A stretch of DNA of 64,000 nt, taken from Oleidesulfovibrio alaskensis DSM 16109 (GTDB taxonomy: Bacteria > Desulfobacterota > Desulfovibrionia > Desulfovibrionales > Desulfovibrionaceae). Every line of letters starts with the position of its first letter. The first letter of the stretch is position 1. The position numbers and the translations under genes were made by a program. The DNA lies in the NCBI RefSeq assembly GCF_000482745.1, contig NZ_KI519496.1, positions 62,001 through 126,000 on the forward strand, written 5' to 3'. A model generated the notes under the pieces. The model ran no database searches and was not told the origin of the DNA. It was given only the letters and a program-made list of their open reading frames with translations. This document shows positions 49,794 through 58,675 of the stretch, piece by piece.

Positions 49794-50558
49794 ATGACCA
49801 GCGCAGAACAGCCTGCCATGAACAGCGGCGGCCAGACCGGCTGCAACCATATTCATCCCGCGGCCACGGTGGCACAGGGCTGCGAAATTGCGGGCAGCGT
49901 CATGCACGAACACGCCCGGCTGAAAAAAAACGCCGAACTGCGCGACTCGGTACTGGGTGCCTACAGCTATCTTTCTGCCGGTTCCATGGCCGTTGCCGCC
50001 GACATCGGCAGGTTCACCTCCGTGGGCCCCGGCGCATATATCGGACTGTGGGAACATGACACCTTCACCACCACCCACACCTTTTACCTGTATGAATCCA
50101 GCGGCGGGTTCTGCAAAGGCTGGCGCAACTTCAGCCGCGACAGCATAAGAACGGTCATCGGGTCAGACGTGTGGATAGGAGCCAATGCCGTCATCCGCAA
50201 GGGCGTCACCGTGGGCCACGGGGCCGTCATAGGCGCTTCGGCCGTGGTGACCCGCGATGTACCGCCCTTTGCCGTGGTGACAGGCGTACCGGCGCATGTA
50301 CACAGGTACCGCTTTGACGCCGCCACCCGCAGCCTGCTGCTGCGCACGCGCTGGTGGGACCTGCCGCGGGAGACAATACAGGACATGGTGGACAAAGAAG
50401 TCTGGTACGATATCAATGACCTTGTGGCATATCTGCGGACTCTGCCCGACATGCAGGCCGAACAGATGGACGGACAGGCGGCCGGACAAATGGACGGACA
50501 GGCGGAGACCCCGCAAGACCGACAGGCCCCGCAGCAAAAGCACCGTTCACGGAAATGA
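49794..50558 (+). CDS. CatB/VatD-like hexapeptide acyltransferase with repeat-rich tail
   Basis: A 254-residue beta-helix acyltransferase of the xenobiotic-type group: AYSYLSAGSMAVAADIGRFT, the long loop with HDTFTTTHTFYLYESSGG, VIGSDVWIGANAVIRKGVTV and RWWDLPRETIQDM. In glycan loci this group acetylates sugar amines or hydroxyls. The last 30 residues are a low-complexity tail with QMDGQA twice in tandem and many Gln/Lys/Arg, probably a recent 3'-end expansion. Confidence 0.83.
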   Translation: MTSAEQPAMNSGGQTGCNHIHPAATVAQGCEIAGSVMHEHARLKKNAELRDSVLGAYSYLSAGSMAVAADIGRFTSVGPGAYIGLWEHDTFTTTHTFYLYESSGGFCKGWRNFSRDSIRTVIGSDVWIGANAVIRKGVTVGHGAVIGASAVVTRDVPPFAVVTGVPAHVHRYRFDAATRSLLLRTRWWDLPRETIQDMVDKEVWYDINDLVAYLRTLPDMQAEQMDGQAAGQMDGQAETPQDRQAPQQKHRSRK

Positions 50559-50561
50559 GCT

Positions 50562-53500
50562 ATGACATCCCCTACGACCGAAGCAAAAAGAACCGCGCTG
50601 CGCCGGAGACTGAGCGAGCTTTCCACCCGTTTCTGCAACGACGAGGTATTGCTGGCTAATCCGGTGCTGGCCAAAAACACCTTCTACGCCGACCTGCTTG
50701 CGTCCCTTGACTGGGATGACGCAGCCGTGCACATGCCGCAACGTACCAGATGGCTCCAGATGGCCCGGTATGCATTGCGCAGCACCGTGTGGCTGGCCAG
50801 CCTTGCCGTCAATACTCTTGTCACCCGCCTGTGCTGGCGTTCCGGCCCCGCGCAGGAACACGCCGTAAACGGCCTGAACCGCAACACCGCAGCGGAACAG
50901 GCCGGACCGCGGCCGCTGGTACTCATCGACACGTTTTTCCACATGAAGCGCATCGTCCGCAACGGCAGATTCAACGAAGTGTACCTGCCCGGACTAGGCG
51001 ACGCACTGGAAGAGGCCGGCGTGGAATATGCCTACCTGCCGCGCGTCTGCGAAGGGGAGAACCCGCTGGTGTTCTACCGGGCTCTCAGGGTGCTGCAGCA
51101 GCAACGTGTTCCCGTCATTCTGGACACACAGCTGTTCACCGTTGCCGACCTGCTGCGCATAGGACTGGCCGCCATTCGCGCACCCTTTGCCCTGCGGCGC
51201 GTTCTGCAGGCCGTGGCCGCGCCGCAGCCGCCTGCCGCCACAGGCACTTCTGCCCATCAGGCTCTGGCCAGATGGAGCGATGACGCACCACATGGCACCC
51301 CGTCATACGAAAAACCATACGGAAGTGATGACATTCCGTCATTGGAAGAACCACGGGAAACAACACACCCCGCAGGCAGTCAGCCGCCCTTTGACCGCAC
51401 CTTCATAGACCGGCGCATCAGCCGTGCGCTGTGGGCGGCCATGCACGACGTCACGGCGCGCTATTACGCACGCGGCATCACCGGCCGCAGGCTGGGAACG
51501 GTAACAGACTCAGGCGGCGCGGGTGCAGCGCGGGCCCTCACCGTGGTTTCATGGTACGAAAACCAGCAAACGGAAAAACTGCTGTTCCGCGGCATACGCC
51601 GTGCGGGCATCGCGTGCCGCATTGCAGGCGCGCAGCTGCTTGTGGTGCCTCCGGAGCAGATGAACATGCAGCCGGACATGGCCGAAGAACCATTGCAGGT
51701 GCTGCCCGACACCATCCTGACGCTGGGGCCGCATGCGCTGGCTGCAGACACCACCGGCAGAGCGGCCGCAGGCGCCGCCCTGCGCTACCGCCATCTGTTC
51801 GCCCCTCAGGCGCAGCGGGCATGCCCCGCCAGAGACGTCCTGATTCTGCTGTCCATTTCCGAAGCAGAAAACCGTTCACTGCTGCGCCGCCTGCGCTCAA
51901 TCCCGTTGCCGCTGCCTCCGGATGCGGCGCTGCTGGTCAAATTTCATCCTGACACCGACCCCGCCGCCTATGCACACCTGCTGCCCAGAGGCAGCCTGAC
52001 CATAGGCGGCACCATGCCCGAGGCACTCAGCCGGGCAAGGCTGGTCATAGGCACCGGTTCCGGTTCGCTGGCCGAAGCCGCATGCCGCGGCATACCTGTC
52101 ATTGCGGCTTCCATGGGCGGCAGCGGCGCGCTCAACTACATGCCGGAACCCGGCAGAAACACCATCTGGTTTCCCGCCGGCAGCACACAGGATATTCTGG
52201 ACCACGCCCGCCGTCTGCTGGGCATGAACCGGCAGCAGCTGGACGCGTTGAAACACAGCGGAACCGCAATGCGGGATACGGTCTTTTTCAACCCTTCGCC
52301 GGAACGCATTCTTGCCATGCTGGGACTGGCAGACGACTGCTGGTCCGGAGCAGGGCCGGAACAGGCACAGGAATACATCCGCCACAGGCAAAGCACCCGT
52401 GAGGAAGACACCTGTACGTCTCCGGCCGCGGCCGCACATACCCCGCAGCAACGGCTGCTGCAGGCGGTACACGCCGGTCCTCACGGTGCCGCATACGCAG
52501 ACGCCCTGGCCGCGCTGCCTGTGCCGCGGTATCCGGCTGAAATCAGGAGGCTTGTGCCGTCGCGGGCGGGCCGGACGGCCGCTTCGCTGCGCCGTATGCT
52601 GCGCCAGCTGCTGCAACCGCACTGCTTCGGATTCATCACCGGCGCACCGGCGGCCCCCGCCGCAGTGGTACCGCAGCCGGACTGCGTCGGCGACACGCGC
52701 AAGGCTGTGGCGGAATATGAAGAAGCGTTCACACGGTTCATCGAACGCCCTTTATGCATCGACGATGCGCCGCCCGCAGAGGACGCCGCAGCAACCTGCC
52801 GCGCAGCGTGTTCCCTGCCGTGCACCTCGCAATGCTCACTGCCCGACCAGCACGATGCCGGACACACCGGCACGGGCGGGTCTGTCAGCTTTGCCGCCGC
52901 ACGCATGGGCCTTTACGCCCTGCTGAAAGCTTCCGGAGTGGGAGCAGGTGACGAGGTGATACTCACCGCCTTCACCTGCGCCGTCATGGCCGATGCAGTG
53001 CTGCGCACCGGTGCCACCCCCGTATACACCGATGTGGATCCGGTAACGCTGGGCACCTGCCCGCAGGCGGTGGAACGCGCCCTCACAGACCGCACCAGAG
53101 CAGTGGTTGCCCAGCATAGTTTCGGTATTCCCTGCCGGATAGAAGACATCGCCCTGATAACCCGATCACGCGGGGTGCTGCTCATTGAAGATTGCGCCCT
53201 GACGCTGGGATCGCGGCTGCACGGCCGCACCGCAGGCACCTTGGGCGATGCAGCGATTTTCTCCACAGACCACACAAAACCGCTCAACACGCTTATCGGG
53301 GGCGTGGTATACACCCGCAACACTGCACTGTACGACGCGGTGGCCCGCATGGCGCAATCCGCGCCCGAACTGGAAGAGGCGCACCAGATGAGGCTGTGGA
53401 AGCAGCTGCTTTTTGAAACACGGTACCATGATCCGGCCCGTTACGGACGCTACCCCGCCGCGGCGCTGCTGCGGCGGCTGTACGGCCGCATGACCGGCAG

Positions 53501-54032
53501 CGGGCCGGTGCTGCTTACGGCGGATTCCCCCGCAGCCGGCGGCGCCGGGCGTCATACGCATCCTTATGCCTATCCGGCGCGCATGCCTGCCTTTCTGGCA
53601 CGCGGCGGCACGGCCGCGCTGCGCTGCGCCGCAGCGGCCGAAACACAGCGCAGGGTCATGCTGCAGGGCTATCTGGATGCCGTGGCCGACACGCCGCTGG
53701 CAGACTATGTGCCGGCAGCCTATTACGATGCCGACCGCTACATAGTGCCGCACCGGTTTGTCATGCCCGTGCCGCGTGCGGAAAAACTGCTGGCAGCCAT
53801 GGAACACCGCGTGGACACCGCATGGACATGGTTCCGCGAGCCGGTGGTCTGCGCTCCCGCAGGGCTTGCCTCGGCAGGGTATGTACGCGGTGAATGCCCT
53901 GTTTCCGAAACTGTCTGCGCGCACATCGTCAACTGGCCTGTGGACGTACCACCGCAGTATGCCGGAGAATTGCTCGAATTTTTCCGCTCCGCCGTCCGGC
54001 GGCACGCGGCACACCATACCGGGCAGCCTTAA
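50562..54032 (+). CDS. Giant fusion: GT-B-like domain and DegT-family aminotransferase
   Basis: A 1156-residue protein, by far the largest here. Residues about 110-590 look like a GT-B glycosyltransferase: PRPLVLIDTFFHMKRIVRNG, ARDVLILLSISEAENRSLL, LVKFHPDTDPAAY and the donor-site segment VIGTGSGSLAEAACRGIPVI. A Pro/Ala-rich linker follows. Residues about 770-1156 are a DegT/DnrJ/EryC1 aminotransferase: SVSFAAARMGLYALLKASGV, GDEVILTAFTCAVMADAVL, VLLIEDCALTLGSRLHG and a PLP-Lys candidate in IFSTDHTKPLNT. One chain could thus aminate a nucleotide sugar and transfer a sugar. I know of no described enzyme with this arrangement. No frame break is visible. Confidence 0.78.
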   Translation: MTSPTTEAKRTALRRRLSELSTRFCNDEVLLANPVLAKNTFYADLLASLDWDDAAVHMPQRTRWLQMARYALRSTVWLASLAVNTLVTRLCWRSGPAQEHAVNGLNRNTAAEQAGPRPLVLIDTFFHMKRIVRNGRFNEVYLPGLGDALEEAGVEYAYLPRVCEGENPLVFYRALRVLQQQRVPVILDTQLFTVADLLRIGLAAIRAPFALRRVLQAVAAPQPPAATGTSAHQALARWSDDAPHGTPSYEKPYGSDDIPSLEEPRETTHPAGSQPPFDRTFIDRRISRALWAAMHDVTARYYARGITGRRLGTVTDSGGAGAARALTVVSWYENQQTEKLLFRGIRRAGIACRIAGAQLLVVPPEQMNMQPDMAEEPLQVLPDTILTLGPHALAADTTGRAAAGAALRYRHLFAPQAQRACPARDVLILLSISEAENRSLLRRLRSIPLPLPPDAALLVKFHPDTDPAAYAHLLPRGSLTIGGTMPEALSRARLVIGTGSGSLAEAACRGIPVIAASMGGSGALNYMPEPGRNTIWFPAGSTQDILDHARRLLGMNRQQLDALKHSGTAMRDTVFFNPSPERILAMLGLADDCWSGAGPEQAQEYIRHRQSTREEDTCTSPAAAAHTPQQRLLQAVHAGPHGAAYADALAALPVPRYPAEIRRLVPSRAGRTAASLRRMLRQLLQPHCFGFITGAPAAPAAVVPQPDCVGDTRKAVAEYEEAFTRFIERPLCIDDAPPAEDAAATCRAACSLPCTSQCSLPDQHDAGHTGTGGSVSFAAARMGLYALLKASGVGAGDEVILTAFTCAVMADAVLRTGATPVYTDVDPVTLGTCPQAVERALTDRTRAVVAQHSFGIPCRIEDIALITRSRGVLLIEDCALTLGSRLHGRTAGTLGDAAIFSTDHTKPLNTLIGGVVYTRNTALYDAVARMAQSAPELEEAHQMRLWKQLLFETRYHDPARYGRYPAAALLRRLYGRMTGSGPVLLTADSPAAGGAGRHTHPYAYPARMPAFLARGGTAALRCAAAAETQRRVMLQGYLDAVADTPLADYVPAAYYDADRYIVPHRFVMPVPRAEKLLAAMEHRVDTAWTWFREPVVCAPAGLASAGYVRGECPVSETVCAHIVNWPVDVPPQYAGELLEFFRSAVRRHAAHHTGQP

Positions 54033-54073
54033 CAGCCGGCTGCAAACAGCAGAACAACCGCAAGGATACTCGC

Positions 54074-54865
54074 ATGAAAGTCATCATCATGTGCGGCGGC
54101 AAAGGAACCCGCCTGCGCGAAGAAACGGGAACACGCCCCAAGCCCATGCTGGACATCGGCGGACGCCCCATTCTGTGGCACATCATGGATATATACGCCC
54201 GGCAGGGCTTCAAGGACTTCATCCTGCCGCTGGGTTACAAAGGCGACATGATCAAGCAGTATTTCTGGGAATACAAAATACGCAACTCCGATTTCACCAT
54301 AGATCTTGCCTCCGGCAACATGACCACACACAACAGCTGCCCCACCGACTGGCGCGTAACCATGTGCGACACCGGACAGGACACCATGAAGGGCGCACGC
54401 ATCAGTCAGGTGGCGCACCACATTGACACGCAGCGTTTCATGGTGACCTACGGCGACGGTGTGGCCGACATTGATCTGCACGCCCTGCTGGATTTCCATA
54501 TCCGTTCAGGCAACACGGGCACATTCACGGGAGTGCGCATGCCTTCGCGCTTCGGGGCCGTGCAGACTGACGAGCAGGGCAACATTCTGTCATGGCAGGA
54601 AAAACCTGTGCTCAACGAATACATCAACTGCGGCTTTTTCGTCTTTGAACGCGAGTTTCTGGACTACCTTTCCGATGATCCGTCCTGCGACCTTGAAAAA
54701 GAACCGCTTGAGCGTCTTGCCGCAGAAGGCAGACTGGGCATGTACCCCCATGACGGCTTCTGGCATTGCATGGACACCCTGCGCGACTATAACGACCTGA
54801 ACGCCATGTGGAACAGCGGCAGCGCACCGTGGGCCGCAGCAGCAGGAGGCGCCGATGTTTGCTGA
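54074..54865 (+). CDS. rfbF: Glucose-1-phosphate cytidylyltransferase
   Basis: RfbF (263 residues) makes CDP-glucose from CTP and glucose-1-phosphate, the first step to CDP-linked 6-deoxyhexoses. Signature GGKGTRLREETGTRPKPML at the N-terminus, ILPLGYKGDMIKQYFWEYK, MVTYGDGVADIDL and the family-specific NEYINCGFFVFEREFLDYL. The start at 54074 gives a full-length protein; AAGGA lies upstream. It overlaps rfbG by 11 bases. Confidence 0.95.
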   Translation: MKVIIMCGGKGTRLREETGTRPKPMLDIGGRPILWHIMDIYARQGFKDFILPLGYKGDMIKQYFWEYKIRNSDFTIDLASGNMTTHNSCPTDWRVTMCDTGQDTMKGARISQVAHHIDTQRFMVTYGDGVADIDLHALLDFHIRSGNTGTFTGVRMPSRFGAVQTDEQGNILSWQEKPVLNEYINCGFFVFEREFLDYLSDDPSCDLEKEPLERLAAEGRLGMYPHDGFWHCMDTLRDYNDLNAMWNSGSAPWAAAAGGADVC

Positions 54866-55961
54866 TGTCTACGAAGGCGCCCGCGTTCTGGTGACAGGAC
54901 ATACCGGATTCAAAGGTTCGTGGCTCACTGCGTGGCTGCTGGAACTGGGCGCCACGGTGGCAGGGTTTGCCGACGGCGTTCCCACCAGTCCCTCGGGGTA
55001 CGCGGCCATGGGGCTGGAAAACCGCATAACCACCTACACGGGCGATATCCGCGACAGAGACGCCGTGCAGGCGGCTTTTGCCGATTTCCGTCCGCAATTT
55101 GTCTTTCATATGGCGGCACAGGCGCTTGTACGCCGCTCATACAGAGAACCGGCAGCCACGTTTGCCACCAACGCCATGGGCACACTGAACGTCATGGAAG
55201 CCGTACGCACCACGCCGGAGGTCCGCGTGGTGGTAAGCATTACCAGCGACAAGTGCTACCGCAATGACGAATGGGTGTGGGGCTACCGCGAAACAGACCA
55301 CCTCGGGGGCGACGACCCGTACAGCGCGTCAAAAGCCTGTGCGGAAATTGTAGCCCATTCGTATATAACCTCGTTTTTCACATCCGGCCCGCGCTGTGCA
55401 ACGGTGCGTGCAGGCAATGTCATAGGCGGGGGAGACTGGGCCGAAGACCGCATCGTGCCCGACTGCGCGCGGGCATGGGCCGCCGGTGAACCTGTCATAA
55501 TCCGCAATCCTTCCGCAACCAGACCGTGGCAGCATGTGCTCGAACCGCTGTCAGGGTATCTGTGGCTGGGGGCCGGACTGGCGGCAGAATCAGCAGCTAC
55601 GGCCGAAAACCCGCTGCACGGTCAGGCATTCAACTTCGGGCCGCCGGCAGAGGTTATCCGTACTGTAGGCGACGTGGTGGGCGAACTGGGCGCACATTGG
55701 CCGGGATTTACCGCCCGGCTGGGCACGCCGCCCGCGCACGAGGCGGAATGCACCCTGCTCAAGCTGTGCTGCGACAAGGCGCTGGCGCGGCTGGGCTGGC
55801 GCGCTGTGCTGCGCCACGAAGAAACCGTGCGCTTTACGGCCGAGTGGTATAATGCCTTTTATTCCGGCGCATCGGGTGATATGTCCGCTTTCACCACCGG
55901 CCAGATAGCGGAATATGTCCGCAAGGCCCGACAGGGAGGATTGCCGTGGACATCATGCTGA
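54855..55961 (+). CDS. rfbG: CDP-glucose 4,6-dehydratase
   Basis: RfbG, 368 residues, converts CDP-glucose into CDP-4-keto-6-deoxyglucose. Extended SDR with VTGHTGFKGSWLTAWLLELG, HMAAQALVRRSYREP, the catalytic YSASK and DKCYRNDEWVWGYRETD, highly specific for this enzyme. Overlaps both neighbours, so it is tightly coupled to rfbF and to the cupin. Confidence 0.95.
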   Translation: MFADVYEGARVLVTGHTGFKGSWLTAWLLELGATVAGFADGVPTSPSGYAAMGLENRITTYTGDIRDRDAVQAAFADFRPQFVFHMAAQALVRRSYREPAATFATNAMGTLNVMEAVRTTPEVRVVVSITSDKCYRNDEWVWGYRETDHLGGDDPYSASKACAEIVAHSYITSFFTSGPRCATVRAGNVIGGGDWAEDRIVPDCARAWAAGEPVIIRNPSATRPWQHVLEPLSGYLWLGAGLAAESAATAENPLHGQAFNFGPPAEVIRTVGDVVGELGAHWPGFTARLGTPPAHEAECTLLKLCCDKALARLGWRAVLRHEETVRFTAEWYNAFYSGASGDMSAFTTGQIAEYVRKARQGGLPWTSC

Positions 55962-56467
55962 ACACCGCAGATATAAGCGCAGCAGCCATACTGCTGCCCG
56001 TGGAGGGGGCGCAGCTTTCCGAGCTGCGTCAGATACCGGCTGAAGGCGGCCCCGTGCTGCACATGCTGCGTCTGGATTCTCCCCAGTTTTCACAGTTCGG
56101 GGAAATATATTTTTCCGAAGTGCTGCCCCGCCGCGTAAAAGCGTGGAAACGGCACAGCCTCATGACTCAGCTGTTCGCCGTTCCCGTGGGCTGCATTCAT
56201 GTTGTTCTGTACGACGGCAGAGAAAAATCGCCCACCAGCGGAAGGCTGGCACAGGTCACGCTGGGCAGACCGGACAACTACCGCCTGCTGCGCATCCCGC
56301 CGCAGGTCTGGTACGGGTTTGCCGCCACAGGCGACACTCCGGCACTGGTGGCCAACTGCACAGACATTCCGCACAGACAGGGAGAATCGGAACGCGCCCC
56401 GCAGGACGCGCCGTTCATTCCTTTCAGCTGGGCCGGAGCAGACCTTTCCGGCACGCCGGTCATGTAA
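55946..56467 (+). CDS. RmlC-like sugar epimerase (cupin)
   Basis: A 173-residue cupin of the dTDP-4-dehydrorhamnose 3,5-epimerase-like group: IYFSEVLPRRVKAWKRHSLM (with the His at the expected active-site place), QLFAVPVGCIHVVLYDG and LLRIPPQVWYGFAATGD. It probably epimerises the 4-keto-6-deoxy sugar produced by RfbG. I chose the GTG at 55946, which has GGAGGA 7 bases before it and overlaps rfbG by 16 bases; the ATG at 55955 is the alternative. Confidence 0.88.
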   Translation: MDIMLNTADISAAAILLPVEGAQLSELRQIPAEGGPVLHMLRLDSPQFSQFGEIYFSEVLPRRVKAWKRHSLMTQLFAVPVGCIHVVLYDGREKSPTSGRLAQVTLGRPDNYRLLRIPPQVWYGFAATGDTPALVANCTDIPHRQGESERAPQDAPFIPFSWAGADLSGTPVM

Positions 56468-56501
56468 CGGCGGCTCCGGCCGCATCAGTCAGGATAACAG
56501 C

Positions 56502-57656
56502 ATGAGCGATTCCAACCGTCACAACGCCCCGTTGCGCCTTTCCCGTTCCGTGGTGGGCAGGGAGGAGGCCGAGGCCGTCACCCGCATCATCATGGAAGAA
56601 GGCTATCTGGGCATGGGGGCCGAGGTTCAGCGCCTTGAAGCGGAAATTGCCGCCTATCTGGGTGTGGCTGCCGCCAATGTAAGCTGCGTGAACACCGGCA
56701 CCGCCGCGTTGCACCTTGCCGTGCAGGCTGCCGTGCCGCAGGGCGGCGAGGTGCTGGTCCAGTCCGTCACCTATGTGGCTTCTTTTCAGGCCATACGCGC
56801 CGCCGGAGCGGTTCCCGTGGCCTGCGAGGCTCTGCCCGCAAGCGTGACCATTGATCTGGACGACGCCGCCCGCCGTCTGACGCCGCGCACCAGAGCCATC
56901 ATGCCGGTGCACTATGCAGGCTATGCGGGAGATCTGGATGCCGTATACGCCTTTGCGGACAGACACGGGCTGCGCGTCATCGAAGACGCCGCCCATGCTT
57001 TCGGCAGCAGCCACAGAGGACGGCTCATCGGGTCATTCGGCGATATTGTGTGCTTCAGCTTTGACGGTATCAAAAACATCACCTGCGGCGAAGGCGGCGC
57101 CATTGTCAGCGCAGACCCCGCCGTTAACGCCGCGGTAAAAGACGCCCGGCTGCTGGGGGTCGAACGGGACACGGAAAAACGGTTCGCCGGTCAGCGCAGC
57201 TGGAATTTTGATGTGACGGCGCAAGGCTGGCGGTATCATATGAGCAACATCATGGCCGCCATCGGCAGAGTGCAGCTGCGCCGCCTGCCGCAGGAGTTCG
57301 CTCCGGCCCGCCGCAGACTGAGCGCCCTGTACAGGGAACTGCTGCAGGATACCCCCGGGGTGGCCCTGCTGGAGACCGATGCCGAAGGCACGGTGCCGCA
57401 CATCATGGCCGTGCGCATCACCGACGGCCGCCGCGACACCCTGCGCGGACTGCTGGACGGCGAAGGCCTGACCACAGGTCTGCATTACCGCCCCAACCAC
57501 CTGCACACCCTGTTCGGAGGCGCAAGCCGGTCGCTGCCCGTCAGTGAACGGCTGGAAAAGGAACTGCTCACCCTGCCGCTGCATCCGGCCCTTTCCGAGG
57601 ACGACGTACGCGCCGTATGCACGCGGCTGCGCACATTCATGCAGGAGAACCGCTGA
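56502..57656 (+). CDS. DegT/DnrJ/EryC1-family sugar aminotransferase
   Basis: PLP-dependent aminotransferase, 384 residues: SRSVVGREEAEAVTRIIMEE, CVNTGTAALHLAVQAAV, VIEDAAHAFGSSHRG, the PLP-Lys segment CFSFDGIKNITCGEGGAIV and GWRYHMSNIMAAIGRVQL. Presence of the Lys argues for a transaminase rather than an RfbH-like dehydratase, which lacks it. Following rfbF, rfbG and the cupin, it should place an amino group on a 6-deoxy CDP-sugar. Its stop overlaps the next start (TGATG). Confidence 0.92.
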   Translation: MSDSNRHNAPLRLSRSVVGREEAEAVTRIIMEEGYLGMGAEVQRLEAEIAAYLGVAAANVSCVNTGTAALHLAVQAAVPQGGEVLVQSVTYVASFQAIRAAGAVPVACEALPASVTIDLDDAARRLTPRTRAIMPVHYAGYAGDLDAVYAFADRHGLRVIEDAAHAFGSSHRGRLIGSFGDIVCFSFDGIKNITCGEGGAIVSADPAVNAAVKDARLLGVERDTEKRFAGQRSWNFDVTAQGWRYHMSNIMAAIGRVQLRRLPQEFAPARRRLSALYRELLQDTPGVALLETDAEGTVPHIMAVRITDGRRDTLRGLLDGEGLTTGLHYRPNHLHTLFGGASRSLPVSERLEKELLTLPLHPALSEDDVRAVCTRLRTFMQENR

Positions 57657-58639
57657 TGCAGCCTGATTCCGCCGCTGCTCCCGCCGTCAGCATCATCATG
57701 AACTGCCTGAACTGCAGCGTCCATCTGTCTGCGGCGCTGGACAGCGTGCTGGCGCAGACCTTCTCCGACTGGGAGGTCATATTCTGGGACAACGGTTCTT
57801 CGGACGGCAGCCATCATCTGGTGGAACGGCTTGGTGACAGCCGCATGCGCATTTTCCGGAACACGGCAACCGTACCGCTGGGCATGGCCCGCAATCTGGC
57901 CATCGCACAGGCGCGGGGCAGTTTTATCGCCTTTCTGGACTGTGACGACCTGTGGGAACCGGACAAACTGGCGATGCAGCTTGAACGCATGCACGCTGAC
58001 CCGCAGACAGGTCTGGTGTGCACCGATACACAGCAGTTCACAGGGAACGGCCACCCGCTGAACAGGATATTCGCCCTTACCCCGCCCCGACGGGGCCATG
58101 TGTTTGCCGAACTGCTACGCGGATACTGGATAAGCATGTCGTCCGCCATGGTCCGCCGCAGCGCGCTGGAATCGGTGGCGGGTACGGACCGCGCCCCCGA
58201 CGGCACTCTGCTGTATTTCGATCCGCGTTTTTCCATATGCGAAGAAGCCGACCTTTTTTTACGCATAGCCTGGGCGCACAAGCTTGATCATGTGGACAGC
58301 CCGCTGACGCGCTGGCGTGTGCATCAGAACAGCACGACTTTTGAAAAATTTGAACTGGCTGCGGAAGAAACCCGCATGATGTGCGACAAGTTCACCCGCC
58401 TGCTGCCAGCATTTGCCACGCAGTACCGGGCGGAAGCCGACCTGCTGCATACGCAGGCGGCATTCCGCGAAGCAGTGGGGCACTGGAAATCAGGCAATGC
58501 CGTCCGGGCGCGCAACGCGCTGCGCGGCCGCGTCAATTCCATGAAAACCGCCGCCATGTGGACGCTGACATTCCTGCCTGCGGGGCTTTACCGCCATGCC
58601 GCGGCAGCTTATATGCGCATGGCGCGTTTTTTCAGATAG
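57656..58639 (+). CDS. Family 2 glycosyltransferase
   Basis: A 327-residue GT-A enzyme: VSIIMNCLNCSVHLSAALDS, WDNGSSDGSHHLVERL, GMARNLAIAQARGSFIAFLD and the DXD-like DCDDLWEPDKL. The catalytic-base region is ICEEADLFLRIAW, followed by LTRWRVHQNSTT. The C-terminal 60 residues contain a moderately hydrophobic stretch that may lie on the membrane. It probably extends the lipid-linked glycan before the oligosaccharyltransferase, the next gene. Confidence 0.9.
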   Translation: MQPDSAAAPAVSIIMNCLNCSVHLSAALDSVLAQTFSDWEVIFWDNGSSDGSHHLVERLGDSRMRIFRNTATVPLGMARNLAIAQARGSFIAFLDCDDLWEPDKLAMQLERMHADPQTGLVCTDTQQFTGNGHPLNRIFALTPPRRGHVFAELLRGYWISMSSAMVRRSALESVAGTDRAPDGTLLYFDPRFSICEEADLFLRIAWAHKLDHVDSPLTRWRVHQNSTTFEKFELAAEETRMMCDKFTRLLPAFATQYRAEADLLHTQAAFREAVGHWKSGNAVRARNALRGRVNSMKTAAMWTLTFLPAGLYRHAAAAYMRMARFFR

Positions 58640-58675
58640 TCTGACGCCACAACCTCCGCACCACGGGAGCCGCCC

